Source: Branchiostoma floridae (Eukaryota > Chordata > Leptocardii > Amphioxiformes > Branchiostomatidae). From it: a DNA stretch of 64,000 nucleotides. Where the stretch lies: NCBI RefSeq assembly GCF_000003815.2, contig NC_049982.1:12055183-12119182 (forward strand), read 5' to 3'. Position numbers and translations under genes: made by a program. Of this stretch, positions 34,322 through 46,405 are shown piece by piece (position 1 is the stretch's first letter; each line of letters starts with the position of its first letter). The notes under the pieces are model-generated. The model saw only the letters and a list, made by a program, of their open reading frames with translations. It did not search any database and had not been told where the DNA came from.

Positions 34322-37300
34322 ATGACCGAGGTGGAGAAAACAGTGGCTGCGGTAAGAAAGACGACCCTTTACAGTTTAACTGCCCATATTTTCAACTTCC
34401 CAATCTTTCATTGTTGCTAGGCAATCAACATTACCAGGGGTGCCTAAGCATTTGCACGAACACTATGAAATTCGTACGAATATTATGTGATACACACGAA
34501 TTACTATGCGAAAACGCACGAATATTATGAAATTCGCACGAATCACTATGTGATTCACACGAACCTTATGAGATTTGCACGATCCTTATGCAAAAACGGC
34601 GGCCGGGAGGAGGCATGATTTTGAGCGTTTCTACCCGTGATATTTATATTTCAAGGCATGGAATGGACATTTACCATTGCAAAGATGTATTTGCTAGCCT
34701 GTGAGCTACTGTTTTGCTTCATTTCGGTGTGTTAACATCGTATTTTCCTTCGCCGCCGATCGAAGCTGCCATCTTGAAAATCCTGCCGGCCCGCTCCGTC
34801 TGTCACGTGACCCCGGCAGTGGTTGCGCAATTTGGTATAAGGATCGTGCAAATCTCATAAGGTTCGTGTGAATCACATAGTGATTCGTGCGAATTTCATA
34901 ATATTCATGCGTTTTTGCATATATAGTGATTCGTGCGAATTTCATAATATTCATGCGTTTTTGCATAGTGATTCGTGTGAATTTCATAATATTCGTGCGT
35001 TTTCGCATAGTGATTCGTGTGTATCACATAATATTCGTACGAATTTCATAGGGTTCGTGCAAATGCTTAGGCACCCCTGATTACACACTGCAATTTGCAA
35101 CACAGTGTTGTAGCATTGCAGGCTTTCTTGATAAAGTTGTTAACCAGTACTGGTGTGCCTGAATACTATGAAAACATACAGGCATATTTAACACTACTAC
35201 TATTTCTACACGTTTATATTTATATAGAATTCCCCAGCACCCGGTGCACTGACTGGCTCTGCTGCAATTCACCCTGGGAAATCACCTGTGAGTCTCTATT
35301 TAACCTGTGCACAATATTGTATTTTCTCTCAAGTTGGTTCATCACTTTTAATAAAAGTTTTCAGTTATCTCTTAAATGCATACTTATACATATATACTTC
35401 ATATGCTTTGCAGACATATGATTTGGTTACTATAGTGTACTAATATGTGAATATGTGCTGGTGAGTAAATCTAACATTTCTGTCTGGTGTGATGTATTAG
35501 CCTCCATAGTTCAATGGGCATTGGAGATTATTTTCTGCATGTTAAGATTTTGTTATTGTTTTTTCTTTGCCATTTTATTCTGACGATTTCATCTGAATAA
35601 GGACGAATTTTCAGATTGATAATAATCTTTATTGACACACCAAAAGTACAGCGACATTCGCAAGGATTTCTTTTACAAAAAGTGATTTCATTTTCTTCAG
35701 TTGATGGTTCTGCAGGCTAATGGTCTCTTGAGTGACTTCAACAAACCAGTCCAAGAGAAAGGTGAGGAAATTTCCCTCTTATGCTGGGGTCACATTTCCA
35801 AACTGCGGCTTGGCTGGGCTGTTTGCAGGAAAGAAAAACAACACTGTAGTGTATATTAAGAAACATGCACAAATCATGCTCATGATCATAATCATTAATT
35901 TTACATTAATGTTTTTGTGTTTTGTTGCCTTTTACATTATACTTTTGTTTCCCACAAATTGTGCAGTCGGGTGCTGGTTTGTAAATGTGGCAATAGCTTC
36001 TTAACACAATAACGTAAACTAAAAACAAGAATGTTGTATAACTAGATGAAATCACATTCTTGTCTAGCAAAATTGTTATTTCTCACAGTTACATGATAAC
36101 GATTATGCTTCTTTGATATAGTAGTTTTACACAGTGAAGTTGTTTCTGCAGAGGTGAGTGAAGATGTTCTGCGGGCCCAGGAGGAGTGGGATGCTGTGGA
36201 GACAGTTCAGCCAGGTGGGAATCCACTTATCCAAGATTAGGGTGATATGCCACTTCTCAGACATATGTTAAAATGTAGCTTACTTTGCTTGGACTGTGAT
36301 GCTCCCTTGAAAGACTGTCAAAGGGTCAATCCATGACAAGCGTTTAATTTCATTGTTATAATTTTTGACTATTATTTGTCCAAGAGACACAAAAACATTA
36401 TTTTTAAAGCTTATTCTGGCAGGAAGACTGTGTGTTATTTTCATTTTTCAAAACTTCTGCTTGCTTAGACTCTGTTCAGGATATAACCATGTTTTAAACA
36501 GAATTTCCCCTATTATCAGCCTTTGGTATGACATCTAATTAATAACCACTAACATACTTCTATCTTCCTTCTGACCTGCTGCATGATGTGTGCTACAGAA
36601 AACCAGAGTGAAGGTATCACAAGCCCTTGGTTGAGTAGTGTAGTGTGCAGTGGTGTGGTGTGTCACACAATTCAGCAAAATATGCCTTGTTATAACATGC
36701 TGTGCATACATTTACATAGTCCTGGAAGACACAGCCAGCTAGTACTGTAGTCAGATTTCTTAGATGTAGGCTGCAGCTGACTTCATGCATTTCACAGCTG
36801 TGTGTGTTACCACCCTGCATGTTCACTGTGTACTATTATATTATTAGTATACAAATGTACCATTTTTCTTCAGCTCATGGCACACTGTTTGAAACTTTGA
36901 TATTAACACCTTGTAACACACCTGTAACTTTGTAAGAAATTTGCTTTGCTTTTGCTCTAGCATATAGGCAATTAGGCTTATAATATACTGCGGCTCTTAC
37001 CTTGCTTCAAATCACTTGGTGGAGTGTTGTTTCATTTTTCATTTCTCATTGCCCATAGATGCCATAAACAATCCTGTTTTGTTGAAAAACAGACTTATGT
37101 GGCAAGTTGGCATGCAAAGAAATGAGAACACAATAGCATCCTACCATCTGCCTTGGTGACAGGACCTTAGCAGGGGTGTTTTATTAAAGTCACCGGTGAT
37201 CTAAGATGGCAAAATACAGATCCGTTCACAAGCAGGCAACAAATTTGGGAAACCACTGTTCTTTCAGTTTACGGTTCGGAATTTGTTTTGACCGCCTGTC

Positions 37301-40283
37301 CTAATAGTCCCTAAGAATAAGACACAGAAAATGTGAACTAAGCCTGTCAGTCAGTGAAAGGACACCTCTTTCCATCGGAAACATTGAATTGTCTGAAAAG
37401 CCAATGATTCGACTAGAGAAGCACTAGCTCCTTTCTGAGAAAGAGTCAGACTGGCCCAATGGTAAAAAAAACCTCCAAACCAGCCGCGGGACCTTCAATG
37501 TTTGGCCCTGTAATTCTTCCTGTAGTTGCAATGATCACTGCACAACACAATACAAAACAGCAAATTTAAAACCAACCTTACTGCATATATGCTGAAATGC
37601 TTTGCTTACATTCCCCAGGAACAGGCAGCTTACAAAATCAGTCCAGTCTGATATCTTTTAATGAAGCCCTGGCATTTTTCCAGACCAAGGACCTCAGTGA
37701 ATACATGGTAAGGAGAAGTGCGACAGAGTGTTAAATGTGTATTTTAGTGGGTTTTCAATTTCATACCTTTTATAGTGTTTGGATGTCTTTTAATACATGT
37801 ATGTGTATATGTACATTGACATGTATAGAGGACTACTAGTATCTGTGTAGATTCCATTGAAGCACATTAAGTGTTTCCCTGTCCACATAGATGAAGATCA
37901 AGCCCACAGTACAGAGATCAGGGTTTACTGCCCTGTGCCACTGGTTGTTTGGTCCACCCAGATTACAGCACAGTCTACACGAGGAGAGGAACCTAGTTTT
38001 TGCAATGGGACTTTGTGAGTAAAAACAATTCTGCCAAAATCACACATATAAGACAGCACTGCAGTTTTTGTATATTATTATTAACCTGTCAGTACCAGTA
38101 GATATATAAACCTGTCAGTACCACTATGTATACCCAGCTTTCCAGGGTACTAAGGAATGGCCAGATTGTCACCTGATTGGAAGGGCTTAGATTGTGTACT
38201 GAATTGAACCACATTAGGATTTCATATGGGACAGAGCTGTAGTTTCTATGTACTCAGTGAGTATGAAAATTTTTTCCATTACAGTAGAAGCCAGTTAATT
38301 GCACACCTGATAATCGCACACTTCTGCTAATTGCACAAAATCCCATGGTGGTGCCGTTCAGTTTAATAACTTCGCTTTGTTGCACCATTCGGATAATTGC
38401 ACGAAATATACTGGCAAATAGAGTGTGCAATTAAGCGGCTTCCACTGCATCTTAATTTTCTTCATTGGCTTTCTTGTGTAGAGGCACATGAGAGTGCCTC
38501 AACACTGATGTTATGGAAATGATTCTATGCTCTATATGTATATAGCGTTACAATTTTGCATTCCTTTCCTGTGCAGACCCCTTTGATAACACAGAGGAGA
38601 CCCACATGCGTGTGCTACAGACGGTTTACAAGAGGCTAACTGGGACCAAGTTAGACTGCCCCAGATATGGTGGACACTGGGAGCAAATTGGATTCCAAGG
38701 TGATAAATATGCTATTACTCAGAATTACAGATCTATTTTATTCATCATATGTAGTGATATTCTTAGATCAACATGAAAATACTGTACCCTGTTTTAGGAT
38801 CTGACCCGGCCACAGACCTTCGAGGTACGGGCTTCCTGGGCCTGATGCAGGTCCTGTACTTTGTCATGGAACCCAGAACCTTGTCTCTGGCAAGGGATAT
38901 CTACAAGCTGTCCCTCCATGAGACTCAGGTAAGATTCTGCAGAGTTTGCTACATGAGGGCACCAGCAAAGGGTAGATTTGTACTAGTATAGTGGCATATA
39001 GGTTTGGCATTAGTTTATTACTCTGTCTTTTGTTACTATAGAACATTCTTCATATTCATGTAGATCTAACATTGCCTTTTATGTCCAGTTGTTAATGAAA
39101 TGCTAGTTGTTCATATATATTGTAAGCACATGTAGCCGAGTCTATGCTCACTGAACATCTTTGTTCTTCCCAGAACTTCCCCTTCTGTGTGATGTCCATC
39201 AACATCACCAGAATTGCTCTGCAGGCACTGAGGGAGGGCAACTTATCCAAGTAAGGAAAACAGAAAAGTAATATTCCTAAACCAACTGGCTTAACTCTGC
39301 ATCTGCTTTATAGAACCAACTTGTAGGCTGAAATGAAACTTCCTTTTGCAGATAATGGCTCTAGATTGTTGGTATTGTTCTGTCCCACAGGGAGTGTAAC
39401 AGAAGACAGCAGATCATTGCAGTCATAAATGACTTCTATGTAGCAACCTTCTTCCACCTCTACCAGATCTGGAAGTCACAGCACAAGACAATAGCTGACT
39501 CTGGATATGTCATTCAAGGTGACTTTTTAAGTTCCTTTTGATAGGGTCAATTAGAGGTATCCCATAGGGTCAGCGTGAATGGAAATCAGCACCAGGGACA
39601 TGGGCTGTAGAGTCGGTGGGAATCAGCACCAAGGACAGGGGTTGTAGGGTTAGTGTGAATTTGAATGAACATGAGTGGGGAGATCAGCATGAGTGTTGAC
39701 AAACATTATCATATAGCCAGGCGCAGCGGACCAATCAGAAGGGCCCGTTCCACGTTAGTTATGACGCCGTAACACATAGATTCCGGCCAGGCCGGTGAGT
39801 ATCGCTCATCTGTCTTGGTCAGAATGAATTGACGCCGGCACTCGGTGGTTTTATTCGGTGCTTATAGCAAAGGACCAGGCATTATGACACCATATACACC
39901 TTGGGGCGGGTAATTAACCCCTAATTAAAGAAATTTCTTACACTATCAGTGTAAATGAATGTAGGTCAGTGCCAGGTTTGTATGTAGTGGACAGTTTGTC
40001 TGTAATGATGGTCAACTCAAAAGACATCCTTACTATCAGTGCCTTATAGATGTGACTATTATGAATGATGCCAACACAAGCTTGACTCAATTTTCCAGAC
40101 GTAACAACATTTGTCAACAAAAACCCGCGTGCTGTGATCCGAGAGCTGGAACGATACCTGAGCGAGAAGCGAGCCAATGCCATTGGTCAGATGGATTCTC
40201 CACGGGGGGTTAGCGCAGGGAAAGACAGTTTTGTGGGTGTGTGTGATCTGGAACCAGAGGAAGAGGAGGTTGATCTGGTGTAG
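34322..40283 (+). CDS. ELMOD3: ELMO domain-containing protein 3, 11 coding exons
   Basis: ELMOD proteins act as GTPase-activating proteins for Arf/Arl GTPases; ELMOD3 is actin-associated in vertebrates. Coding exons: 34322-34351, 35228-35287, 35701-35761, 36152-36214, 37619-37707, 37891-38014, 38577-38699, 38798-38928, 39174-39250, 39391-39518, 40099-40283. All junctions are GT-AG and in phase; 356 residues. The N-terminal 110 residues are polar and probably disordered. The ELMO domain follows: [70 protein letters not shown], then [19 protein letters not shown]. The GAP Arg is present in TDLRGTGF. The C-terminus has an acidic tail ([10 protein letters not shown]) that is longer than I would expect. 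It has introns at almost every conserved segment, three of them carrying MITEs. Confidence 0.93.
34435..35079. mobile_element. Fold-back element in ELMOD3 intron 1, 5-bp TSD
   Basis: Ends CAGGGGTGCCTAAGCATTTG and its exact complement, flanked by ATTAC at 34430-34434 and 35080-35084. The outer 150-240 bp on each side are themselves arrays of a roughly 25-bp motif (CACGAATATTATGAAATTCG and its complement). The central 250 bp are GC-rich, unique sequence. It is non-autonomous. The CAGGGGTG end is reminiscent of hAT elements, but those make 8-bp duplications. Confidence 0.85.
38282..38447. mobile_element. pogo/Tigger-like MITE in ELMOD3 intron 6
   Basis: Ends CAGTAGAAGCCAGTTAATTG and its imperfect complement (CAATTAAGCGGCTTCCACTG), with internal repeats of AATTGCAC. 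The left end follows TA; the right end is followed by CA, so one base of a TA duplication may have mutated. The CAG-start and TA target are typical of pogo/Tigger elements. Confidence 0.7.
39540..39700 (+). repeat. Degenerate short tandem repeat in ELMOD3 intron 10
   Basis: Imperfect copies of a motif with GGGTCAGCGTGAAT and AATCAGCACCAAGGACA repeat two to three times between about 39565 and 39690. Non-coding. Confidence 0.5.
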
Positions 40284-40496
40284 GTAGAGCTAGTTTTGTT
40301 GTCAACAGTGCTATTTTGTAGTTAAGATTTTTAGTCTGTTTTTGTATGTTATTGCATTTGTGAACTTCTCGTGATCTGTTTGTACTAAAAGAGTATTTGC
40401 TTATGGAGTTGACCAAAAAGAACCACTAAACCTCTCACTGGAGTTATCATGCTCCAAACCTGATTCCCATTGATAATTTCTCATGCATTTATAGAG

Positions 40497-41740
40497 GAGG
40501 GTCTGCATGCCTTTTTCCGTTAAGCGTTACGAGCCATTTTAATTCACCGTTAATCGTTACCGACCCTCTCTAATTTAACGTTAATCGTTATCGGTATATT
40601 CTTCATGAAGCGTTATTGGTCGTTTTAATTCAACGTTAACCGTTATTTGTTATCCCAAATTCACCGTTAAGCGTTACCAAGAAATTCTTCGTAACCCGTT
40701 ATACACACGAAGTCAAATGCCAGATAGAACCCCGGAAAATGCAGGAAATGGCGTTTCAAATGGTCCAGATTTCAAAATTTTCTCCAAGCCTCCCGGCCTT
40801 TAGCTCTGGACAGGGTAAAATATGTTGCGGAAGTGTCGCCCTCAAAAACTTTATCACTCATACAGATTTCATGCAGTGTAAACTTAGCTTAGTTTTGGGC
40901 AAAAAGTACTCCTAGAATGCAGAAAATGAAGTTTCTCCGGACCTCCCTTGCGACGGCTGGCAACTTTGGTGCTCACGATGACATGGTGAAAATATGTTTG
41001 GGGCGTGGGTAGACACAAAAAACTTTTCTCTCTAATAAAATGTCATTTAATTTAGCTTCGTCTTACAGCAAAATGTGTCCTTCAAAATGCAGTAAATGGC
41101 ATTTCAGACGGTCCAGATTGTAATTTTCCCGGACTTATATTGCAACGTCTCGTGCCTTCTGAGCTCGAAATGGTAAAATATGTCGGGGGCTCTGGGCCCG
41201 GGGGTGGAGGCGAAAGCTATAATCATTGTGTAATTTGATGAAAATGTCAAAATCAACCTAGCTTAGGCAAAATTTGCCGAAAATGCAGGAAACAGCATTT
41301 AAGAGGGTCTTGATTTTAAAATCATCCCGGGGGAGCATACCCCCGGACCCCCCTGGGATGCGGCGCGCCTTCGGCGCTCCATGTGCTGAAACAATAGTTC
41401 AATCCCCCCATAAGAAATTTGCTGCCGCCGTCTCTGTGGCGGGCCGGGAACTCTGCCTCCGTCAATTTACAGATGTCATGGACAATGTCCCTGTCATTCC
41501 TCCGGGTTCTGGTAACCTTTTGCTTTGTCATTAGTCGGATATTTTCCCCCATTGATATAACTAAGCTAGCGTTGTATGAATAGGAATGCACGTCAGTGTT
41601 ACTTTCAACGGTGTTATGTTTTGTAACTCCTTCTGAATTTACCGTTAAGCGTTACTGGGCCTCCTGAATTTACTGTTAACCATTACCGGGCCTCCTGAAG
41701 TCACCGTTAAGCGTTACCAAACCCCCCCATGCAGACCCTC
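40497..41740. mobile_element. Non-autonomous DNA transposon, 6-bp TSD, internal ~175-bp repeats
   Basis: Perfect 13-bp ends GAGGGTCTGCATG / CATGCAGACCCTC, flanked by ATAGAG at 40491-40496 and 41741-41746. Subterminal zones on both sides repeat CGTTAAGCGTTACC. The interior has about four diverged units of roughly 175 bp, each with AAATGCAGGAAATGGC-like and TAAAATATGT-like boxes. It lies 213 bases past the ELMOD3 stop codon, so it may be in the 3' UTR. The 86-codon open frame at 41274-41534 is part of a unit and not a protein. Confidence 0.88.
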
Positions 41741-41746
41741 ATAGAG

Positions 41747-43588
41747 TAGCTGTAAAGAAAAGTTAGGAAATAGTCTTTATTTTTTTTCTCACATCATTCC
41801 TTACCTCACATATTTTTTTAAACAAATGAACATAAAAAGGAAAGGCCCCAAGTCATTCTCAGTTTGGAGGTCCTTGCATGCCTACACAGCATGCAATGGT
41901 GCACACCCCAGTTCTTCTCAAATTTGTTACATCAGCTTTGTTAACTACTTCATCAGTCAGTAACGTCTAGCTCTTTGAATACAGGAATAATGTCATGTTT
42001 TATCACTACACTTCTTACGACAAGGTTTAAAGATCTTTGCATCTTCCCACCTTGTTTTATTTTTTGGAGTAGATGCACATTAGATTTGGAGTCTACAGAG
42101 GATGCCATCCATAAGATTTACTGTAGTGGCAGAATGTCAATTTAATGTGGCTAACATCAAGGGTAAAAAGTAATATCTAAGGATTTATCCAAAGTCTTGT
42201 ACAAAGTGTGAATGTCACAGACAATCAGGTTTCATGAAGATTTTTAATGTAAGATGAGGATGCTGTGCTTCTTTCAAAAGAAGATCAAACATCTGCAGAA
42301 TCTGCAATTAAAAAGTTGAGACTTAGAGACAATAGATAATGTATTACAGTTGCAGCCTGTGGAGGTACCTGTTACTAAATAACAGTCAGTGGAAATATTA
42401 CTTTTCTAAATAGGTAAAAGATCATCAACTTGAAATGGACCAAATGTGAGTACAGTCTTGTTGTAGAATATGACCAAGTGCATATGTACATTTGATAATT
42501 GTTGAGCACATGAGACATCTAAACTACAATTGTAACTTGAAAAAGCAGTTTTTCCTGCATAATGTCTACTTGTTTTAGTCAGAGTTATGTGTATGAATTA
42601 AGGAACAGAAAACTAGATTTTGATGTGTGTCTGTTGATAGATGTATTTTTGTAAGCAGTGTTGTTTATTATTGCATAGATACTACCAATATATAGGTAGT
42701 TACAGATAGTTTACTATGATACAAATGTATTGAGGCTGCAATAATGTGTGTATGTACAATGTATGTGGTGTAACCAAGCATAAATCTGGTAATACTAACT
42801 ACTATAACATGGCTCTAATTGTACAATCTCTTTGGAAAGGAGGAGTACAAGACATGATTTAAGATGTTCCCTTTGGAAAGGATTACAACAAATGATTAGA
42901 GCTGTTCAAATTGTTTAACAGGTCAAAATAAAAGTTTGAATGAGGTTCTATCCTTGGCACTTTGATCATAATACAGTTTCTTTTTGTAATCAATGAAACT
43001 TTAAGTAAACTTTGCTGATACAGAAGAAACCATCTCTTCCACAGTTACATGTAGCTTCATGAGATTTGTATATGGTAATATAATGAAAAGAATGAAAAAC
43101 ATATGTCATATCATGGATTAATGGTGGAAAATATGATGAACAAACTGCTTGCATTGTAGTTACTACAGTGTCTGTAGAAACCAGTAACTGTATTTTTGTC
43201 AACCAAATGTTTACATACAATGTCATCCACTCTCAATAAATCTAACTGTAGATGCCATTATGGTGTATTTCTGTGTCTTTTCCGTGTGTATTTATTATTT
43301 ACTTATTTACATTACATCAGCTGTGGTATATATATATAACTGGAATGTTAATTTATCAACATTGTATCTGTTAGATGGTAGTATCGAAACATAGATTACC
43401 GACCATGAGCAGCAGTGTGGTATTTGATATTCATCAGAACTCAGTTTGAATTTTCGGGTACGTTTGCAAGATTGTGGATAGCATACTTGGCCATTGAAAT
43501 CATTTGATATAAGCATGCACCTTTGAAAACTTCTAAACTGCACACCAATAAGTTTGATAGTACAAGACTACATTTTACACCATGTTGT
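41747..43588. other. 3' flank of ELMOD3 and of POMK-A, AATAAA on each strand
   Basis: No coding exon. A plus-strand AATAAA lies at 42927-42932 and may end a long ELMOD3 3' UTR. A minus-strand AATAAA lies at 43291-43296, about 290 bases beyond the POMK-A stop. Bases from about 43080 to 43260 are duplicated at 46990-47170, which marks the tandem POMK duplication. Confidence 0.55.
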
Positions 43589-46405
43589 TTATTCAGGAAA
43601 AAGCATACTCCTAGCCCTCTTGTACTCCTCCAGTAATACCTTGGCACTTGGCCGTTGCTTGGGGTCCCTATTTTTACACTGTTGGTGCACTTTGAACAAG
43701 TGTGATCTTACAACGTCACTGCCATTTACATTTCCCAGTAAAAAGTCGACAACAGTTGGTATTTTCCAAATGTCAGTTTTTTCATCATAGGGAGGCATTC
43801 TTGAGTCATCAAATGTCTCATTTTCAAAGGGCCAAAGCTGTTCAGGTGCGACAAAGTCTGTATCACTGTGTCTTGTTTTACACTTGACAAGAAGCTGTGC
43901 TTCCGAATTTACTTCTGGAATATCATCCAAATCACATAGGACAAGTTTAAAGTCCTCCGAGACGAGAAACTGGGTTAAAGTCTTTTGGAGGTAATTTGTA
44001 TCACACATGACTCGTGTGCCGACTGGACTGTTGTGTAGGAAATGTATTGCTTCTAGGTAACTCATAGCCATGTTAAATCTTGTTCGAACATTGTTAAACT
44101 TGCTGTACTTCCTCATGTTTAGGATTTTCTCAATGAATCCTGCATGTCCAAATCTGTAATACTCTGTAAGGAGAGTTGTGTGGCATGATCCAACCAGCTG
44201 CACGACATGAGGACTTTGTTGCATTTTCCTCAGCATCTCTACATCATTTAGGAAATGCCGGATGACCGCCCTCTCAGTATTGGTCACGTTATTGTATCCC
44301 ACGGCATGGCCTCTCCAGGTAGCCTTGTAAAACTAAGAAATGCAGAAAAGAAAATATTTTTTCCTGGATCGACATGACTTTGTACACTTACATGTATACC
44401 CAAGTGTACCGAAATCTTTCAGGATGGGATGGAGATTGAAATAAAAATTAAAAATAAAGTACACGTCACTCACTAGGGATAGTATTGGGTACCTCTCAGT
44501 ACAAAAATTCAGTAGAAGTTTTGATATGGCTACACTCTATGGAGAATGACCAAGGCCTGCAACGCATGGGCTTACTAGAGCTCAATGACCTCATACTTTC
44601 GCCAAATGACGTTGCTATTGTTAGCCTTTTGGAGTGGTGACGTATTAGAAATGTTTCTCATGATGATGCAAAGAAGGTCCTGATTTGTATACATTGTGTC
44701 AGTTGTTCATCTTCTCCGCCCAAATAACAGCACTTTGAAAAGTAAGAAAGTCTTATCTGAACAAAAGATAATCTAATATTTCCTCACCTATTATGAAAAT
44801 GTGGTCCTGATTTGAATAATTTACGTTTAAAGAAGTTCGCGAGTAATGTACCTCACTTTCAAATGCTGCTAACATGAAATTGAATGTATATGTAACTATT
44901 TTTCTATTGCGTATTTCAAATTAGGTCTTCATTTGCATAATCTTGGTAATATGCGTTATGTGTTTGAATGGTCCTATCATGGAACACATTAGATACATAA
45001 ATTGTCATCATCAATAACGCAAATTTGATCCGGATAGATATAATTATAATCTACTAGTTCCCAAGTTATCGTACGCGTAGACACACAGGCACAGACGTGA
45101 AAACATTGGCAAAGGTAAGTACGGTCACACACATCGCACGACTAACCTAAGATGAGTTATTCCCTGGGCACAGAGCGCTGCTCAATGGGAAAGGCAACTT
45201 GAAAGCAAAGGCGGTTTAAAAATTATTATTAGCATCCATCGCAGGTTCTATGGGCCCGAGTATGGGGCCTTTTTGGCTCGTTCATGATACACTTTTGCTA
45301 GCCATTTCTTTTTGTACTGGGTCGCTGATTGTCGGCCATCGCTGATTACTGACCCCTCTACGGGGCCAATGGTCAAGCGACCCCCCAGTACAAAAAGAAA
45401 TGGCCAGTAAAAGTGTATTATGAGCAAAAAAAGCCCAAAGAGAGACTGCTATGGAGGCTAGTTTAAAACCTCATTGCTAACAAGATAGTTCAACCCATTT
45501 TCATCACGCCCGTCGCGAATGGTTTTTCTTGCTCCTATATCACTATCAGGCTGTACAGCTGTGTCGTATTTTTCTACTGAAGGGGTGATTATAATATGCA
45601 TGTAAGTTCAAAAAGATCAACCGTGCTCTGTTTGTTTCCGTTTTCTCTACTACTGCCAACGTTGTTGAAGACTATAGTAGTAACCAAATAATAATGAACG
45701 CGACCATATTAAAGCCTGATTGGAAGCTCAAATATTCTCCACGTGTCAGATCCGGCAACACGCGCAAGTGATGTATACAAACAATTGTTACGTATCTATG
45801 ACGTGGGTGACCCGGTCACTATGTAGATAGCTGATTTTATTTGCGAATTATGTAAGATGATCGTGGGATATCGATTATCCTGCAATGTACTTGGTGTACT
45901 ATCGTAGGTGTGTCGTACGATGATATGTGTGGCCGAGGGTTTTCTAGCTATGACACACTCACGCCCAAAGTTGGGTTTTACAGTGGCAATATGACAAGTA
46001 AATGAACAATAAGAAACACAATGGTGTCCTAGTTACCTTCTTCACCATGCCACCTTTGAGTCTGTGCCGAATGGTCACCTCGTTAGTTATTTCTTTGCAC
46101 CCAAGCCATGGCATACAAGTCTCCATCGTGGGAAGCCTAAAACTACCCGGCGGGCATAGTCCCCTCTCTTCAAGCTTATCCATTCTCAACTCACCCTCCG
46201 CCACGTCCACAGCATTACGCTTGGGTTTGGACTCTTTGACTTTCCCTTGTTTTTTCCTACCAAAAATTCCATTGTCTTGAAAGCTGAGGCGCCCAGACTG
46301 CAGGTCAATATTAGAGTATAGCCAGGTCCACACAAGTAAGTAGACGAGCAGCAGAATAAGAAGAAAACTGAACCCATGGCCATGTCGCACACGTACATGA
46401 GACAT
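43589..46405 (-). CDS. POMK: Protein O-mannose kinase-like, copy A
   Basis: POMK phosphorylates O-mannose in the core M3 glycan of alpha-dystroglycan in the ER. Two coding exons: 46037-46405 and 43589-44332, joined AAG|GTAACT to CTTAG|TTT in phase 0; 370 residues (human is about 350). Residues 12-32 are a signal-anchor TM (FSFLLILLLVYLLVWTW). A Cys-rich segment CPPGSFRLPTMETCMPWLGC precedes the kinase fold. The kinase domain shows HVVQLVGSC, HNSPVGTRVMCD, FVAPEQLWPFENETF and YDEKTDIWKIP, the POMK signatures. Divergence from copy B is clear: the catalytic loop reads CDTNYLQKTL, not CDSNDLLKTL, and the metal-binding segment reads LCDLDD, not LNDLDA. The copy may have altered activity. It is the downstream one of a tandem pair. 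Confidence 0.93.
44333..46036. other. POMK-A intron with a hairpin repeat
   Basis: A 1.7-kb intron. It contains an inverted-repeat element at about 45230-45465; the remainder shows no exon or RNA gene that I can support. Confidence 0.6.
45230..45465. mobile_element. Hairpin element; arm also at 8660
   Basis: Left arm about 45230-45315 and right arm about 45378-45465 are imperfect inverted copies (CATTTCTTTTTGTACTGGG against CAGTACAAAAAGAAATGGCC). Outer ends contain CTCCATAGCAG-like sequence. No coding capacity. A single related arm sits at 8660-8795. Confidence 0.75.

Noticed and set aside
34435..35079. CRISPR-like array of ~25-bp repeats
   Set aside because: The repeats are inverted between the two sides, the whole is bounded by terminal inverted repeats and a target duplication, and the genome is eukaryotic.
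41274..41534. 86-codon protein inside the 40497-41740 element
   Set aside because: It spans one diverged internal repeat unit and lacks any domain or start context.
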